From Rahnella ecdela (GTDB lineage: Bacteria > Pseudomonadota > Gammaproteobacteria > Enterobacterales > Enterobacteriaceae): 64,000 bases of DNA. The DNA is taken from NCBI RefSeq assembly GCF_019049625.1, contig NZ_JAFMOY010000131.1, forward strand, positions 1-64,000. Direction: 5' to 3'. Made by a program: the position numbers and the translations under genes. Below the pieces are notes generated by a model, which had not been told where the DNA came from, made no database searches, and saw only the letters and a list, made by a program, of their open reading frames with translations. Below, piece after piece: positions 18,273 through 27,592 of this stretch; the first letter of the stretch is position 1, and every line of letters starts with the position of its first letter.

Positions 18273-19949
18273 ATGCATAAATTACGAACACTTTCGCAAC
18301 AGAGCATTTCTTTGTTCATTGCACTTTATCTTGGGATTTTACTGAACCTTCCGATCTTCTTCCGTCGTTTCGAGCAGCTGCATTACGACAATGCCTTGTC
18401 CATTGCTGTTGAAGCGATCGCCTGTTTCGCGCTGGTCTACTTCCTTTGTATGTTGCTGTTGTATACCGGAAAAACCGTTTTCCGTGTACTGATGACGGGC
18501 ATTGTTATTTCCTCCGCTGCCGCCAGCTATTACATGATCCTGTTCAACGTCGATATCGGTTACGGTATCTTGGCGGCGGCGCTGGCATCGGATTCTATTG
18601 ATTTATCTAAAGAATCGGTCGGAACGCACTTTATCTTCTGGACGGTGCTGGTCAGCCTGATCCCCGTTCTGCTGCTGTGGTTGAGCAAAATGCCGGGTGC
18701 GGCGCTTAAACAAACCACCTTTAAAAAGCTGGCGGTAAGAACTGCGCTGCTCGCGGTTTCCGGGCTGATTTGTTATATGCCGCTGCGACTGATGGGCAAA
18801 GTGCAGGATCGCCACGACATCGTTAATAACCGCATGATGGCGAGTTATGGCGGCGTGGTTGCCGGTACATATTCGCCGTCGAACTGGCTTTCGGCGCTGG
18901 GTTTATACACTTACAGCAGTTACAGCAAAGCGGAAGACAACAAAAACCTGTTCGATCCGGCCAAACATTTCACCTACACCGCACCGGCTGATGCCAAAGA
19001 TATGTATGTGGTCTTTGTGATCGGCGAAAGTGCGCGTCGCGACCATATGGGCCTTTACGGCTACGACCGCGATAACACGCCGAATCTCGACAAAGAGAAA
19101 AACCTGGTCGCGTTGCAGGGCTATTCCTGCGATACCGCCACTAAACTTTCCCTGCGCTGCATGTTTGTGCGTGAGGGCGGGGCATCTGAAGAACCACAAC
19201 GTACTCTGAAAGAAGCTAACGTGTTTTCCGTTCTGAAAAGCAACGGCTGGAGCTCAGAGTTATACTCCATGCAAAGCGAAGCGTGGTTCTACAATAAAAC
19301 CCGCGCTGACGATTACTCGCTGCGTGAAAACATTGCGTCTGAGAAGCGTAACGCCGGTAAGCCGGTGGATGACATGTTGCTCATCGACGAAATGAAAGAT
19401 TCGATGAACAATCATCCGCAGGGCAAGCATCTGATTATTCTGCATACCAAAGGCTCGCATTACCTGTATTCCGACCGTTATCCGCGTTCTTTCGCCAAAT
19501 ACAAGCCGGAATGTATGGGCATTGATGACTCCTGTTCTACCGAAGAGATGATCAACGCTTACGATAATTCGCTGCTGTATACCGACTATTTCCTGTCCCA
19601 GGTCTTCGACCAGTTGCGCGATAAGAACGCGATTGTGTTTTATGCCTCCGATCACGGTGAGTCGATTTCCAAAAGCATGCATTTCCACGGCACACCGCGT
19701 GATCACGCGCCGATTGAGCAACGTACTGTGCCGATCATGGTCTGGGCGTCTGACAAATTCCTGTCTAACGACCAGAACAAAGCCAGCTTCGAACAGTTAC
19801 AGAAAATGGCCGCTGAAAAGAAACCGGCTTTCCATGAAAAACTGTACGACACCATTCTCGGCTGTATCGGCTACACCTCGCCAAATGGCGGGATAGTCGA
19901 GCAACATAACTGGTGTCACGTGCCTGATCAGGCCGCTGCCGCAAAATAA
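18273..19949 (+). CDS. eptB: Kdo2-lipid A phosphoethanolamine 7''-transferase EptB
   Basis: This 558-residue inner-membrane enzyme follows E. coli EptB closely. It has five N-terminal membrane helices (to about residue 175) and a periplasmic alkaline-phosphatase-fold domain. The latter carries the metal site VVFVIGESARRDHMGLYGY, the nucleophile Thr in CDTATKLSLRCMFVR, and the late DHGES and FHGTPRDHAP motifs. It adds phosphoethanolamine to the outer Kdo residue of lipopolysaccharide, lowering surface charge. The 233 bases upstream hold its promoter. It is located here beside an EEP phosphatase gene, not in the E. coli context. Confidence 0.93.
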   Translation: MHKLRTLSQQSISLFIALYLGILLNLPIFFRRFEQLHYDNALSIAVEAIACFALVYFLCMLLLYTGKTVFRVLMTGIVISSAAASYYMILFNVDIGYGILAAALASDSIDLSKESVGTHFIFWTVLVSLIPVLLLWLSKMPGAALKQTTFKKLAVRTALLAVSGLICYMPLRLMGKVQDRHDIVNNRMMASYGGVVAGTYSPSNWLSALGLYTYSSYSKAEDNKNLFDPAKHFTYTAPADAKDMYVVFVIGESARRDHMGLYGYDRDNTPNLDKEKNLVALQGYSCDTATKLSLRCMFVREGGASEEPQRTLKEANVFSVLKSNGWSSELYSMQSEAWFYNKTRADDYSLRENIASEKRNAGKPVDDMLLIDEMKDSMNNHPQGKHLIILHTKGSHYLYSDRYPRSFAKYKPECMGIDDSCSTEEMINAYDNSLLYTDYFLSQVFDQLRDKNAIVFYASDHGESISKSMHFHGTPRDHAPIEQRTVPIMVWASDKFLSNDQNKASFEQLQKMAAEKKPAFHEKLYDTILGCIGYTSPNGGIVEQHNWCHVPDQAAAAK

Positions 19950-19963
19950 TTCCTGCTAAAAAT

Positions 19964-19995
19964 GCCGCCTTTTTCCGATGAACGGAAAGGGCGGC
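19964..19995 (+). terminator. GC-rich hairpin after eptB
   Basis: GCCGCC-TTTTTCCG pairs with CGGAAA-GGGCGGC across a short loop, 15 bases past the eptB stop. No clean T-run follows, so this is a weak terminator or a readthrough attenuator before the next gene. Confidence 0.4.
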
Positions 19996-20091
19996 GACTT
20001 CCTTCTGGTCGATGCCCCTTTTTTGAGTCACAATCGGTTAACACGCCTTTAAGGTATTCTTTTTGCTTTTTTTTATCAGGGCCGATAACCG

Positions 20092-21201
20092 ATGCAAGCA
20101 TTTCGAATCACTCTCTGTGTCCTGACGGTCATGATGACTTTGCTGACGCTGCTGCCTTTTTCACGCCATCAGCGCTGGTGGATCCGTGTCTGGGATTTCC
20201 CGCGATTGCAGATGGCGGCGTTATGCCTGCTGTTTCTGGTGACTGAGCTACTTATCCTGCCTTATGGCGACCTCACGGAAGGCATTATTATTGTTCTGAC
20301 CGTGGGCTGTATGGCCTATCAGACCTGGTGGATTTTGCCATACACCCCTTTTTACCGGGTGCAGGTGAAGAAAACCGTCTCCGGCAGTCATTCACGTATC
20401 AAAATCATGAACAGCAACGTGCTGACCACTAACCGCAAAGCCGGTCCGCTGATTGCACAAATCCGCCAGCATCAGCCGGACATTCTGGTGTTACTGGAAA
20501 CCGATCAATGGTGGGAAGATCAGATGGCGGTGCTGGATGCAGATTACCCGCACAGCCTGCGTTGTCCGCTGGATAATCTCTACGGTATGCATGTCTATTC
20601 CCGCCTGCCGATGCATGCGGCAAAAATTCAATTTCTGGTGGCAGACGATATTCCGTCGATGCATTTTCGTGCCGAACTGCCTTCCGGCGAACAGGTGGTA
20701 ATGCACTGCCTGCACCCGATGCCGCCGAGCCCGACCGAAGCCGATGAATCCACCGACCGTGATGGCGAACTGGTGGCGGTTGGTCATACGGCAGCAAAAG
20801 CTACCTATCCGACGATTGTGACCGGTGACCTGAATGACGTCGCATGGTCGCGTACCACGCGCCTGTTTATGAAAATCAGCGGCCTGCTCGATCCGCGTCG
20901 TGGCCGTGGTATGTACAATACTTTTCACGCCAGTTATCCGTTCCTGCGCTGGCCGCTGGATCACGTTTTTCATAGCAAAGACTTCACGCTGGTCAGTCTT
21001 CAGCGCCTCGGTTTTATGGGCTCGGACCATTTCCCTATCCTGGTGGAACTGGCGCTGACGCCTTGTGAAGGTCAAGATCAGGAATCGCTGGAAATCGACG
21101 AGGAAGACCTCGAAGAGGCGGAAGAAAAGCTGACCAATGCCGGGGTGAAAAGCACTGACGTACACCGGGCGGAAAAACTCAACATGCCGGTCTGCGGGTA
21201 A
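20092..21201 (+). CDS. Membrane-anchored endonuclease/exonuclease/phosphatase-family protein (YafD-like)
   Basis: This 369-residue protein has two or three N-terminal membrane segments (residues about 5-85). An EEP domain follows, with motifs MNSNVLTTNR, ILVLLETD, HCLHPMPPSP, VTGDLNDVAWS, WPLDHVFHS and GSDHFPILVEL, covering the expected Asp, Asn and His catalytic set. Such enzymes hydrolyse phosphodiesters of nucleic acids or lipids; the substrate here is unknown, and the orientation implies the catalytic part faces one side of the inner membrane. An acidic tail (EIDEEDLEEAEEKL) is an unusual addition. Confidence 0.82.
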   Translation: MQAFRITLCVLTVMMTLLTLLPFSRHQRWWIRVWDFPRLQMAALCLLFLVTELLILPYGDLTEGIIIVLTVGCMAYQTWWILPYTPFYRVQVKKTVSGSHSRIKIMNSNVLTTNRKAGPLIAQIRQHQPDILVLLETDQWWEDQMAVLDADYPHSLRCPLDNLYGMHVYSRLPMHAAKIQFLVADDIPSMHFRAELPSGEQVVMHCLHPMPPSPTEADESTDRDGELVAVGHTAAKATYPTIVTGDLNDVAWSRTTRLFMKISGLLDPRRGRGMYNTFHASYPFLRWPLDHVFHSKDFTLVSLQRLGFMGSDHFPILVELALTPCEGQDQESLEIDEEDLEEAEEKLTNAGVKSTDVHRAEKLNMPVCG

Positions 21202-21206
21202 GCAAT

Positions 21207-22121
21207 ATGACAAGTGAACGCGATCGCCTGCCGCTGGCGGAAGATTTACGGGTGTTTCTGGCGGTGGTGAATAAACAAAGTTTCGCCGCCGCGGCAACGG
21301 AACTCGGTCAGTCTCCTGCTTATGTCAGTAAGCGGATCCAGATCCTCGAAGAGTCGCTGAATGCCCGCTTGTTACACCGTTCAACACGCGGAGTGCGCTT
21401 AACGGACGAGGGCGAAAGAGCCCGTCGCTGGGCGCTGCAAATTCTGGATAACTTCGATCAGTTTATCGGTGATTTGTCGGACTCACGCACCGAACCCCGT
21501 GGCAATGTGCATATTTGCAGTTCGTTCGGTTTCGGGCGCTGTCACGTTGCGCCTGCAGTGGCGGAACTGGCAGAGCGGTATCCGCTGCTGAATCTGCGGC
21601 TGGATTTGTTTGACCGCGTAGTGGATCTGGTCGCGGACGGGATCGATTTGGAAATTCTGGTCGGTGACGATATTCCCGAGCAGCACATCGGCAAAAAGCT
21701 GGCACAGCATCAGCGTATTTTGTGTGCGTCTCCTGCGTATCTGGCCGCGCACGGCGTGCCGGAGTCAACGGATGCGCTGGCGCAGCATCAGTGTCTGGTA
21801 TTAAAAGAGCGCGATAACCCGTTTGGCATCTGGACTCTCACCGCCAGAGACAAAGAGTATCGCGCCCGTGTAAAAGGGCCGCTTTCATCAAACAGCGGCG
21901 AAGTAGTCCTGCAATGGGCGCTGAAAGATCACGGTATTATCCTGCGTTCAGAGTGGGACGTAGGTCCCTATATCGAGCGCGGTGAACTGGTGCAGGTGCT
22001 TCCCGCGTATTCCCAGCCCGCCAGTGTGTGGGCTGTGTATCCCACGCGTCTTGCGGACTCCGCTAAACTGCGCGTCTGTGTCGAATTCCTCCAGCAACGG
22101 TTCAGCCAGTTACTGGTATAG
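21207..22121 (+). CDS. DmlR-like LysR-family regulator
   Basis: This 304-residue LysR protein has an N-terminal winged helix-turn-helix (DLRVFLAVVNKQSFAAAATELG ... YVSKRIQILEESL) and an effector domain very like E. coli DmlR (ICSSFGFGRCHVAPA, SSNSGEVVLQWALKDHGIILRSEWDV). DmlR activates D-malate catabolism. It begins five bases after the EEP gene and is convergent with the leuDC-like pair. Control of those genes, which act on malate-like acids, is plausible but not shown by orientation. Confidence 0.85.
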   Translation: MTSERDRLPLAEDLRVFLAVVNKQSFAAAATELGQSPAYVSKRIQILEESLNARLLHRSTRGVRLTDEGERARRWALQILDNFDQFIGDLSDSRTEPRGNVHICSSFGFGRCHVAPAVAELAERYPLLNLRLDLFDRVVDLVADGIDLEILVGDDIPEQHIGKKLAQHQRILCASPAYLAAHGVPESTDALAQHQCLVLKERDNPFGIWTLTARDKEYRARVKGPLSSNSGEVVLQWALKDHGIILRSEWDVGPYIERGELVQVLPAYSQPASVWAVYPTRLADSAKLRVCVEFLQQRFSQLLV

Positions 22122-22140
22122 CGCCGTTTTTACACGGCGC
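22121..22140. terminator. Hairpin between convergent regulator and leuD-like genes
   Basis: GCGCCG and CGGCGC flank an eight-base T-rich loop at the end of two convergent genes. It lacks a long T-run and is only a candidate terminator. Confidence 0.35.
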
Positions 22141-22156
22141 ATATGACTTCCCCGGC

Positions 22157-22765
22157 TCATGCCAGCCATGGATTTTTTGCCAGATGTGACTGCTGGAACT
22201 GGCGGATATCGTCGCTGTAACGCAGCGTATTCCCGACCGCATCCAGCCCGTTGAGTAATGACAGTTTGCTCAGCTCATCAATCGTAAAATCAATCACTTT
22301 GTCGTTTTGCAAAACAATCTTCTGATGCGGCAAATCGACGGTGATTTCGTTGCTGTCCGCGAGCGTGACTTCCTGCGCGACCTGCGCCCATTGTTCCGGA
22401 CTCAACTGTACCGTCAGCACGCCGTTACGCTGGCAGTTATCGAAGAAAATCCCTGCAAACGTCGTGCCGATCAACGCGCGGATCCCCAGCTGTTTTAATC
22501 CCCATACGGCATGTTCACGGCTGGAACCGCAGCCGAAGTTCGGCCCGACCAGCAGGAATTTGGCGTTCTGCCATTCAGGCTGATTGAGAATAAAGGCTGG
22601 ATCCGGTGAACCGTCCGCCAGAAAACGCAAATCGAAAAATACCCCTCTATCTAGCCCGTTGCGGTCGATGCCTTTTAAAAACTGCTTCGGCATGATCACA
22701 TCGGTATCGACATTCGCGGCGGGTAACGGCGCAGCCACGCCGGTTATTACGTTAAAAGCCTGCAT
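22157..22765 (-). CDS. LeuD-like isopropylmalate/methylmalate dehydratase small subunit (second copy type)
   Basis: This 202-residue protein matches the aconitase swivel-domain subunit: VDTDVIMPKQFLK, FLLVGPNFGCGSSREHAVWGL, FAGIFFDNCQRNGVL. With the large subunit it would isomerise 3-isopropylmalate or hydrate related acids such as citraconate. It lies 10 bases downstream of the large-subunit gene. No leuA or leuB is nearby, so this is probably a paralogue of the leucine pathway pair, with substrate inferred only by family. Confidence 0.85.
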   Translation of the reverse strand: MQAFNVITGVAAPLPAANVDTDVIMPKQFLKGIDRNGLDRGVFFDLRFLADGSPDPAFILNQPEWQNAKFLLVGPNFGCGSSREHAVWGLKQLGIRALIGTTFAGIFFDNCQRNGVLTVQLSPEQWAQVAQEVTLADSNEITVDLPHQKIVLQNDKVIDFTIDELSKLSLLNGLDAVGNTLRYSDDIRQFQQSHLAKNPWLA

Positions 22766-22775
22766 TGTTTTCTCC

Positions 22776-24182
22776 TTACAGTTCCCGGATATCGGTCAGA
22801 TGACCGGAAATCGCAGCGGCAGCGACCATCGCCGGGCTCATCAGATGGGTACGCGCGCCTGCGCCCTGACGGCCTTCGAAATTACGGTTGGTGCTGGATG
22901 CACAGCGGTCACCCGGCGAGAGCACATCATCGTTCATCGCCAGACACATCGAGCAGCCCGACTGACGCCATTCAAAACCGGCACGGGTAAATATCTCGGC
23001 CAGACCTTCCTGCTCGGCCTGTGCGCGAACCAGACTGGAACCCGGCACGATCATCGCACGCACGGTCGGTGCGACGGTTTTTCCGCGAACCACTTCGGCA
23101 GCAGCGCGTAAATCCTCAATGCGCGCGTTAGTACAGGATCCAATAAACGCATGACTGATGCTGATGCTGTTCAGCGCCTGACCGGCGCGCAGCCCCATGT
23201 ATTGCAGTGCGCGCTGTAAATCCTTGCGGCGCGAGGCATCGCTTTCTGCCAGCGGATCCGGCACCTGACCGCTGATTGCCAGCGCCTGATCCGGACTGGT
23301 TCCCCAGCTCACCATCGGCGCGATTTCTGTGGCGCTCAGTTCAACTTCCCGGTCAAAAACGGCGTCTGCATCGCTGTGTAATTCACGCCAGACATTCACG
23401 GCATCTGCCCATTGCTGACCTTCAGGCGCACGTGGCTTATCTTTCAGATAATCAAACACTTTGTCGTCCGGTGCCATAAAAGCACCACGCGCACCAGCTT
23501 CGACAGCCATATTACAAATCGTCATACGGCCTTCCACGCTAAGCGCATCGATACCTTCACCGCAGAATTCGATGGCATAACCGGTGGCTCCTGCGGCACC
23601 GATTTTTGCCACCAGCGTCATCACCACATCTTTGGCGGTCATGCCTCTGGCAAGCGTGCCGTTAACGGTGACCCGCATCGTTTTCAGGCATTTATAAACC
23701 AGCGTCTGGGTTGCCAGAAGATGTTCGATTTCCGAGGTGCCGATACCAAACCCGAACGCGCCCAAAGCGCCGTAAGTAGTGGTGTGGCTGTCTCCGGCGG
23801 CAATCACCATACCCGGTAAAATAAAGCCCTGTTCCGGGGCGACTACGTGTTCGATACCCTGACGGCTATCGAGAATATCGAACAGCTCAATGCCAAATTC
23901 TTCGCAATTTTCTGCCAGATAGGAAACCTGACGTGCGCCACCGGCGTCCGGCATCTGACGGGTACGCAATGGCGCCGTCGGATTGACATGATCGACCACC
24001 GCCAGCGAGGTTTCCGGCCGCCATACCCGGCGGCCTGCATCGCGTAATCCGCTGAAAGCCTGCGGGCTGGTGTATTCGTTAATCACCTGCCGGTCGATAT
24101 AGAGCAACACGTGGCCTTTATCGTCGAGCGTGCGCACGGTGTGGCTGTCGATATGTTTTTCGTATAGCGTTCTTGGCTTCAT
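22776..24182 (-). CDS. LeuC-like isopropylmalate/methylmalate dehydratase large subunit (second copy type)
   Basis: This 468-residue aconitase-family protein has all three [4Fe-4S] ligands: Cys350 in IGSCTNARIEDLRAA, and Cys410 and Cys413 in SGCSMCLAMNDD. Other family motifs are GDSHTTTYGALGAFGFGIGTSE and FEGRQGAGARTHLMSPAM. Length equals LeuC. Many positions differ from the E. coli leucine enzyme (for example DSRQGIEHVVAPE and YKCLKTMRV). That, together with separation from leuAB and the DmlR-like neighbour, suggests a specialised paralogue, possibly for citraconate/(R)-2-methylmalate. The true leucine copy presumably lies elsewhere. Confidence 0.87.
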   Translation of the reverse strand: MKPRTLYEKHIDSHTVRTLDDKGHVLLYIDRQVINEYTSPQAFSGLRDAGRRVWRPETSLAVVDHVNPTAPLRTRQMPDAGGARQVSYLAENCEEFGIELFDILDSRQGIEHVVAPEQGFILPGMVIAAGDSHTTTYGALGAFGFGIGTSEIEHLLATQTLVYKCLKTMRVTVNGTLARGMTAKDVVMTLVAKIGAAGATGYAIEFCGEGIDALSVEGRMTICNMAVEAGARGAFMAPDDKVFDYLKDKPRAPEGQQWADAVNVWRELHSDADAVFDREVELSATEIAPMVSWGTSPDQALAISGQVPDPLAESDASRRKDLQRALQYMGLRAGQALNSISISHAFIGSCTNARIEDLRAAAEVVRGKTVAPTVRAMIVPGSSLVRAQAEQEGLAEIFTRAGFEWRQSGCSMCLAMNDDVLSPGDRCASSTNRNFEGRQGAGARTHLMSPAMVAAAAISGHLTDIREL

Positions 24183-24352
24183 TGCATTGCCCTGATAAAC
24201 GAAGTGGATAACATCAGCCTCGCAAACTCAGGCGGTTCGGGCAACGGGCTGAGTGTGGAGCGTTAAAACACGATCCGTGAAGCGGCAATCTCCACTTGCG
24301 GCCTTGTTGCTGGTTCCTCAGCGACTAATATGGGTAAAAAAGGAGAAAACCC

Positions 24353-25228
24353 ATGTTTGAATATTTTACCCAAGGCCGGATGGCTGTTAACGGCACAGAG
24401 ATTGCCTATCGCATTGCCGGGCAGGGCGAGCCACTGTTATTGCTGCACGGACACCCGCAGACTCAGGCGATCTGGCATAAAGTCGCGCCTTATCTCACTT
24501 CGCAATTTACTGTGGTGCTGGCTGATTTACGCGGCTATGGCGACAGCGGTAAACCGGAACCGGACGCGGAACATCTGAACTACAGCAAGCGTGAAATGGC
24601 ACAGGATCAGTCTGAGCTGATGGCGGCGCTCGGTTTCAGCCAGTTCAGCGTGGTTGCTCACGACCGCGGTGCCCGTGTGGCGCACCGGCTGGCGCTGGAT
24701 CACCCGCAGGCGGTGAAAAAAATGGTGCTGATGGATATCGCCCCGACGCTTTCCATGTATCGCCAGACCTCTGAAACCTTTGCCCGCGCTTACTGGCACT
24801 GGTTTTTCCTGATCCGTCCGGCACCGCTGCCGGAAGCGTTAATTAAGGCCGATGCTGATCTCTATCTGCGCAGTGTGATGGGCAGTCGCAGCGCCGGTAT
24901 GCAGCCCTTCACCGAAGAAGCTTACGCAGATTATTTGCGTTGTCTGCAACTGGATGGGACGGCACGCGGGATTTGCGAGGACTACCGCGCATCGGCGGGG
25001 ATTGATCTGCAACACGACGAAGCGGACGTGAATGCAGGCCGCAAAGTGAAGTGCCCGCTTCTGGTTCTCTGGGGAGAGCAGGGTACGGTTGGTAAATGTT
25101 TTGCGCCGCTGGCAGAGTGGGAAAAGGTAGCGGAAGACGTGCAGGGTGAAGCGTTGCCTTGCGGGCATTACATCGCCGAAGAACAACCGGAACTCCTGCT
25201 TGAAAAAGTCCTGCCGTTTTTACGGTAA
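24353..25228 (+). CDS. Alpha/beta hydrolase of the fluoroacetate/haloacetate dehalogenase group
   Basis: This 291-residue hydrolase has the complete fluoroacetate-dehalogenase fingerprint: HGHPQT near residue 33, the nucleophile Asp104 with Arg105 and Arg108 in HDRGARVAHRLA, the halide pocket YWHW with His149 and Trp150, and the catalytic His in CGHYIAEE. Characterised relatives displace fluoride or chloride from haloacetates with water. Some family members lacking defluorination act on other small acids, so substrate needs testing. An AGGAG ribosome site precedes the ATG. It is divergent from the leuCD-like pair. Confidence 0.85.
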   Translation: MFEYFTQGRMAVNGTEIAYRIAGQGEPLLLLHGHPQTQAIWHKVAPYLTSQFTVVLADLRGYGDSGKPEPDAEHLNYSKREMAQDQSELMAALGFSQFSVVAHDRGARVAHRLALDHPQAVKKMVLMDIAPTLSMYRQTSETFARAYWHWFFLIRPAPLPEALIKADADLYLRSVMGSRSAGMQPFTEEAYADYLRCLQLDGTARGICEDYRASAGIDLQHDEADVNAGRKVKCPLLVLWGEQGTVGKCFAPLAEWEKVAEDVQGEALPCGHYIAEEQPELLLEKVLPFLR

Positions 25229-25245
25229 TCCCCGTTTTAAGGTAT

Positions 25246-25274
25246 AAAAAAACCCGCATTGTGCGGGTTTTTTG
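25246..25274. terminator. Bidirectional terminator between the hydrolase and betT
   Basis: The stem AACCCGCA / TGCGGGTT has A-rich and T-rich flanks and lies between two convergent genes. Confidence 0.85.
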
Positions 25275-25302
25275 TGAGGTCGCTGTTATCAGCTTTACGT
25301 GA

Positions 25303-27357
25303 TCAGGCCGGCTGTTCCGGGAAGGTCAGGGTATTTCCCGGCGCTTCGCGGTTGATGTGCAGGAAGTTCAGATGACGTTCGTACTGATCCAGAATGTCAT
25401 TGATCACCTGATGTTTGGTGAAGTCCATCAGGTCATTACCTTGCGTGCCTTCGAGCAGGAAGGTTTCCAGCCGGTAATAATGCGATTTTCCGGCGCGCGC
25501 GCGATAGGTGAAAGCAGGGACGGCATAGCGCACCGGCCAGATCTGATACACGAAATTCTGCTCTTCACCCAGCGCCACCTGCAATTCCAGCGGCCCGATT
25601 TTCTCATCTTCCTGCGGTTCATGTTCGCTGAACGTGACTTTCGCCCCACGCAACTCGAGTTCCTGTGCCACTTCCTGCATCGCCGGACGGCAAACGGTAT
25701 CCATCATTTTCTGGGTATGGCGCGTGCCCGGATAATTCATCACCCGCGACAGACGTTGCTTCCAGTTCAGCGCCGCATCACTGGTAGCCGGCAACGGAGC
25801 CAGCGACTGTTGTGTGCTGGCGCGGCGATAATCTTCCAGACGCAGTGATTTATACAATCCGGCCATGATGAAGAAAATCACGAAGCTGAACGGCAGGCCC
25901 ATGATAACCGTGGTGTTTTGCAGCGCGGAAACCCCGTCGGTCATCAGCATACCCAGCGTCAGCACGCCGATGGTGACCGACCAGAAAATCCGCAGCCAGT
26001 TCGGCGCATCGTTATTAATGTCTGCGAGTTTGGAGGTGAAGTTCCCCAGCACCAGTGAGCCGGAATCCGCCGAGGTGACATAAAACAGCAGACCAGTGAT
26101 GGTGGCGACAGAAGCACTCAGCGTGAAGCCGGGATACTGCGCCAGCAGGCTGTAAACGCCGCGCTCAGGGTGCGCAATCACTTCGTTGGCGAAATCCAGA
26201 TTGCCGTGCAGGATCTGATACAGCGCACTGTTACCGAAAATCGACAGCCACAGCAGGGTGAAGACGAACGGAATGATAAGCGTACCCAGCACGAACTGAC
26301 GGATAGTACGCCCGCGAGAAATTCGTGCGAGGAACAGGCCGACAAACGGCGACCACGCCACCCACCAGGCCCAGAAGAACAGGGTCCAGCTGTTCATCCA
26401 TTCGGTCGGACGATCAAAGGCAAAAGTGTTGAGCGTCATGCCCATAAAGCGGTTGATGTAATCACCAATGTTGAGTACCAACGCATTGAGCAGGAATTCG
26501 GTGTTACCAAAGAACAGCAGGAACAGAATCAGCCCCAGCGCCAGCAGCACGTTGAGTTCTGACAGAATACGGATGCCTTTATTCACGCCGGACGTTACCG
26601 ACACCGTGGCCATCACCACCGAAAGCAGGATCAGGGCGGCCTGAACGGTCAGGTTTTCAGGAATATGGAACAGCACTTTCAGCCCGTAATTGAGCTGCAC
26701 CACGCCAATACCGAGCGTGGTCGCGATACCAAATATGGTGCCGACGACGGCGGCAATATCCACGCTGTGACCGATCGGGCCGTTAATACGTTTACCGAAA
26801 ATCGGATAAAGCGCTGAACGGATAGTCAGCGGCAGGTTATAGCGGTAGCTGAAATACCCCAGCGCGATGCCCATCAGCGCATACATCGCCCAACCGGTCA
26901 GCCCGTAGTGGAATAGTGTCCAGGTCATCGCCTGCCTTGCTGCTTCCAGCGTCTGGCCCTTACCTTCCGGCGGCAACATGTATTGTGTCACCGGTTCCGC
27001 GACCGAGAAGAACATCAGATCGATACCAATCCCGGCGGCAAACAACATGGCCGCCCAGCTCATCATGCTGAATTCGGGTTTGGATTGTTCAGGGCCTAGT
27101 TTGATCGAACCGAAGCGCGAGCAGGCTATGAACACTACAAACACGATGTACAGCGTCGCCGCCAGCATGTAATACCAGCCGAAGGTGGCCGACACCCAGT
27201 TGAGGGTCAGACTGATCCATTTTCCCGATAAATCGGTGAAGAAAATGGTCATTAATGTGAAGGCTAAAATCAAACCTGCGGAGGTGAAGAACACGACCTT
27301 ATTCAGCTGGTCGCGAGGTTTTTCGCTTTGTTTCTCTGTCGTATCGGCAATCGCCAT
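25303..27357 (-). CDS. betT: High-affinity choline transporter BetT (BCCT family)
   Basis: This 684-residue protein has twelve membrane helices. BCCT signatures include GWYYM, the glycine-rich MLFAAGIGIDLMFFSVAEP, and the Trp-rich segment WTLFFWAWWVAWSPFVGLFLARIS. A long cytoplasmic C-terminal domain (from about residue 510) is of the type that tunes osmotic activation. It imports choline for conversion to glycine betaine. It is divergent from betIBA across a shared promoter region with a BetI-type palindrome. Confidence 0.95.
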   Translation of the reverse strand: MAIADTTEKQSEKPRDQLNKVVFFTSAGLILAFTLMTIFFTDLSGKWISLTLNWVSATFGWYYMLAATLYIVFVVFIACSRFGSIKLGPEQSKPEFSMMSWAAMLFAAGIGIDLMFFSVAEPVTQYMLPPEGKGQTLEAARQAMTWTLFHYGLTGWAMYALMGIALGYFSYRYNLPLTIRSALYPIFGKRINGPIGHSVDIAAVVGTIFGIATTLGIGVVQLNYGLKVLFHIPENLTVQAALILLSVVMATVSVTSGVNKGIRILSELNVLLALGLILFLLFFGNTEFLLNALVLNIGDYINRFMGMTLNTFAFDRPTEWMNSWTLFFWAWWVAWSPFVGLFLARISRGRTIRQFVLGTLIIPFVFTLLWLSIFGNSALYQILHGNLDFANEVIAHPERGVYSLLAQYPGFTLSASVATITGLLFYVTSADSGSLVLGNFTSKLADINNDAPNWLRIFWSVTIGVLTLGMLMTDGVSALQNTTVIMGLPFSFVIFFIMAGLYKSLRLEDYRRASTQQSLAPLPATSDAALNWKQRLSRVMNYPGTRHTQKMMDTVCRPAMQEVAQELELRGAKVTFSEHEPQEDEKIGPLELQVALGEEQNFVYQIWPVRYAVPAFTYRARAGKSHYYRLETFLLEGTQGNDLMDFTKHQVINDILDQYERHLNFLHINREAPGNTLTFPEQPA

Positions 27358-27469
27358 CGTTTCCCCTGTCTTTCAATTTAATCACTATTTTTCAATAAAT
27401 TGGCTTCTTACCAACTCCAAAATTCATACAAATTACTAACGTATTGGTAATAAAATATATGCATTTTTA

Positions 27470-27483
27470 ATTGAACGTTCAAT
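27470..27483. promoter_or_regulatory. BetI operator palindrome between betT and betI
   Basis: A perfect 14-base palindrome, ATTGAACGTTCAAT, lies in the divergent betT-betI intergenic region. It matches the core of the E. coli BetI target. Choline binding to BetI should relieve repression in both directions. Confidence 0.8.
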
Positions 27484-27592
27484 CAAAAAAAAGTTAAATA
27501 GGTGGCGTAAGAGCGTTAACAAGGTTGTACGAAAGCGTAAAAAAACGGTTTTTTAAGCGCGTTCAACCCGCTCATTTTCAGGAGCCGGAACC

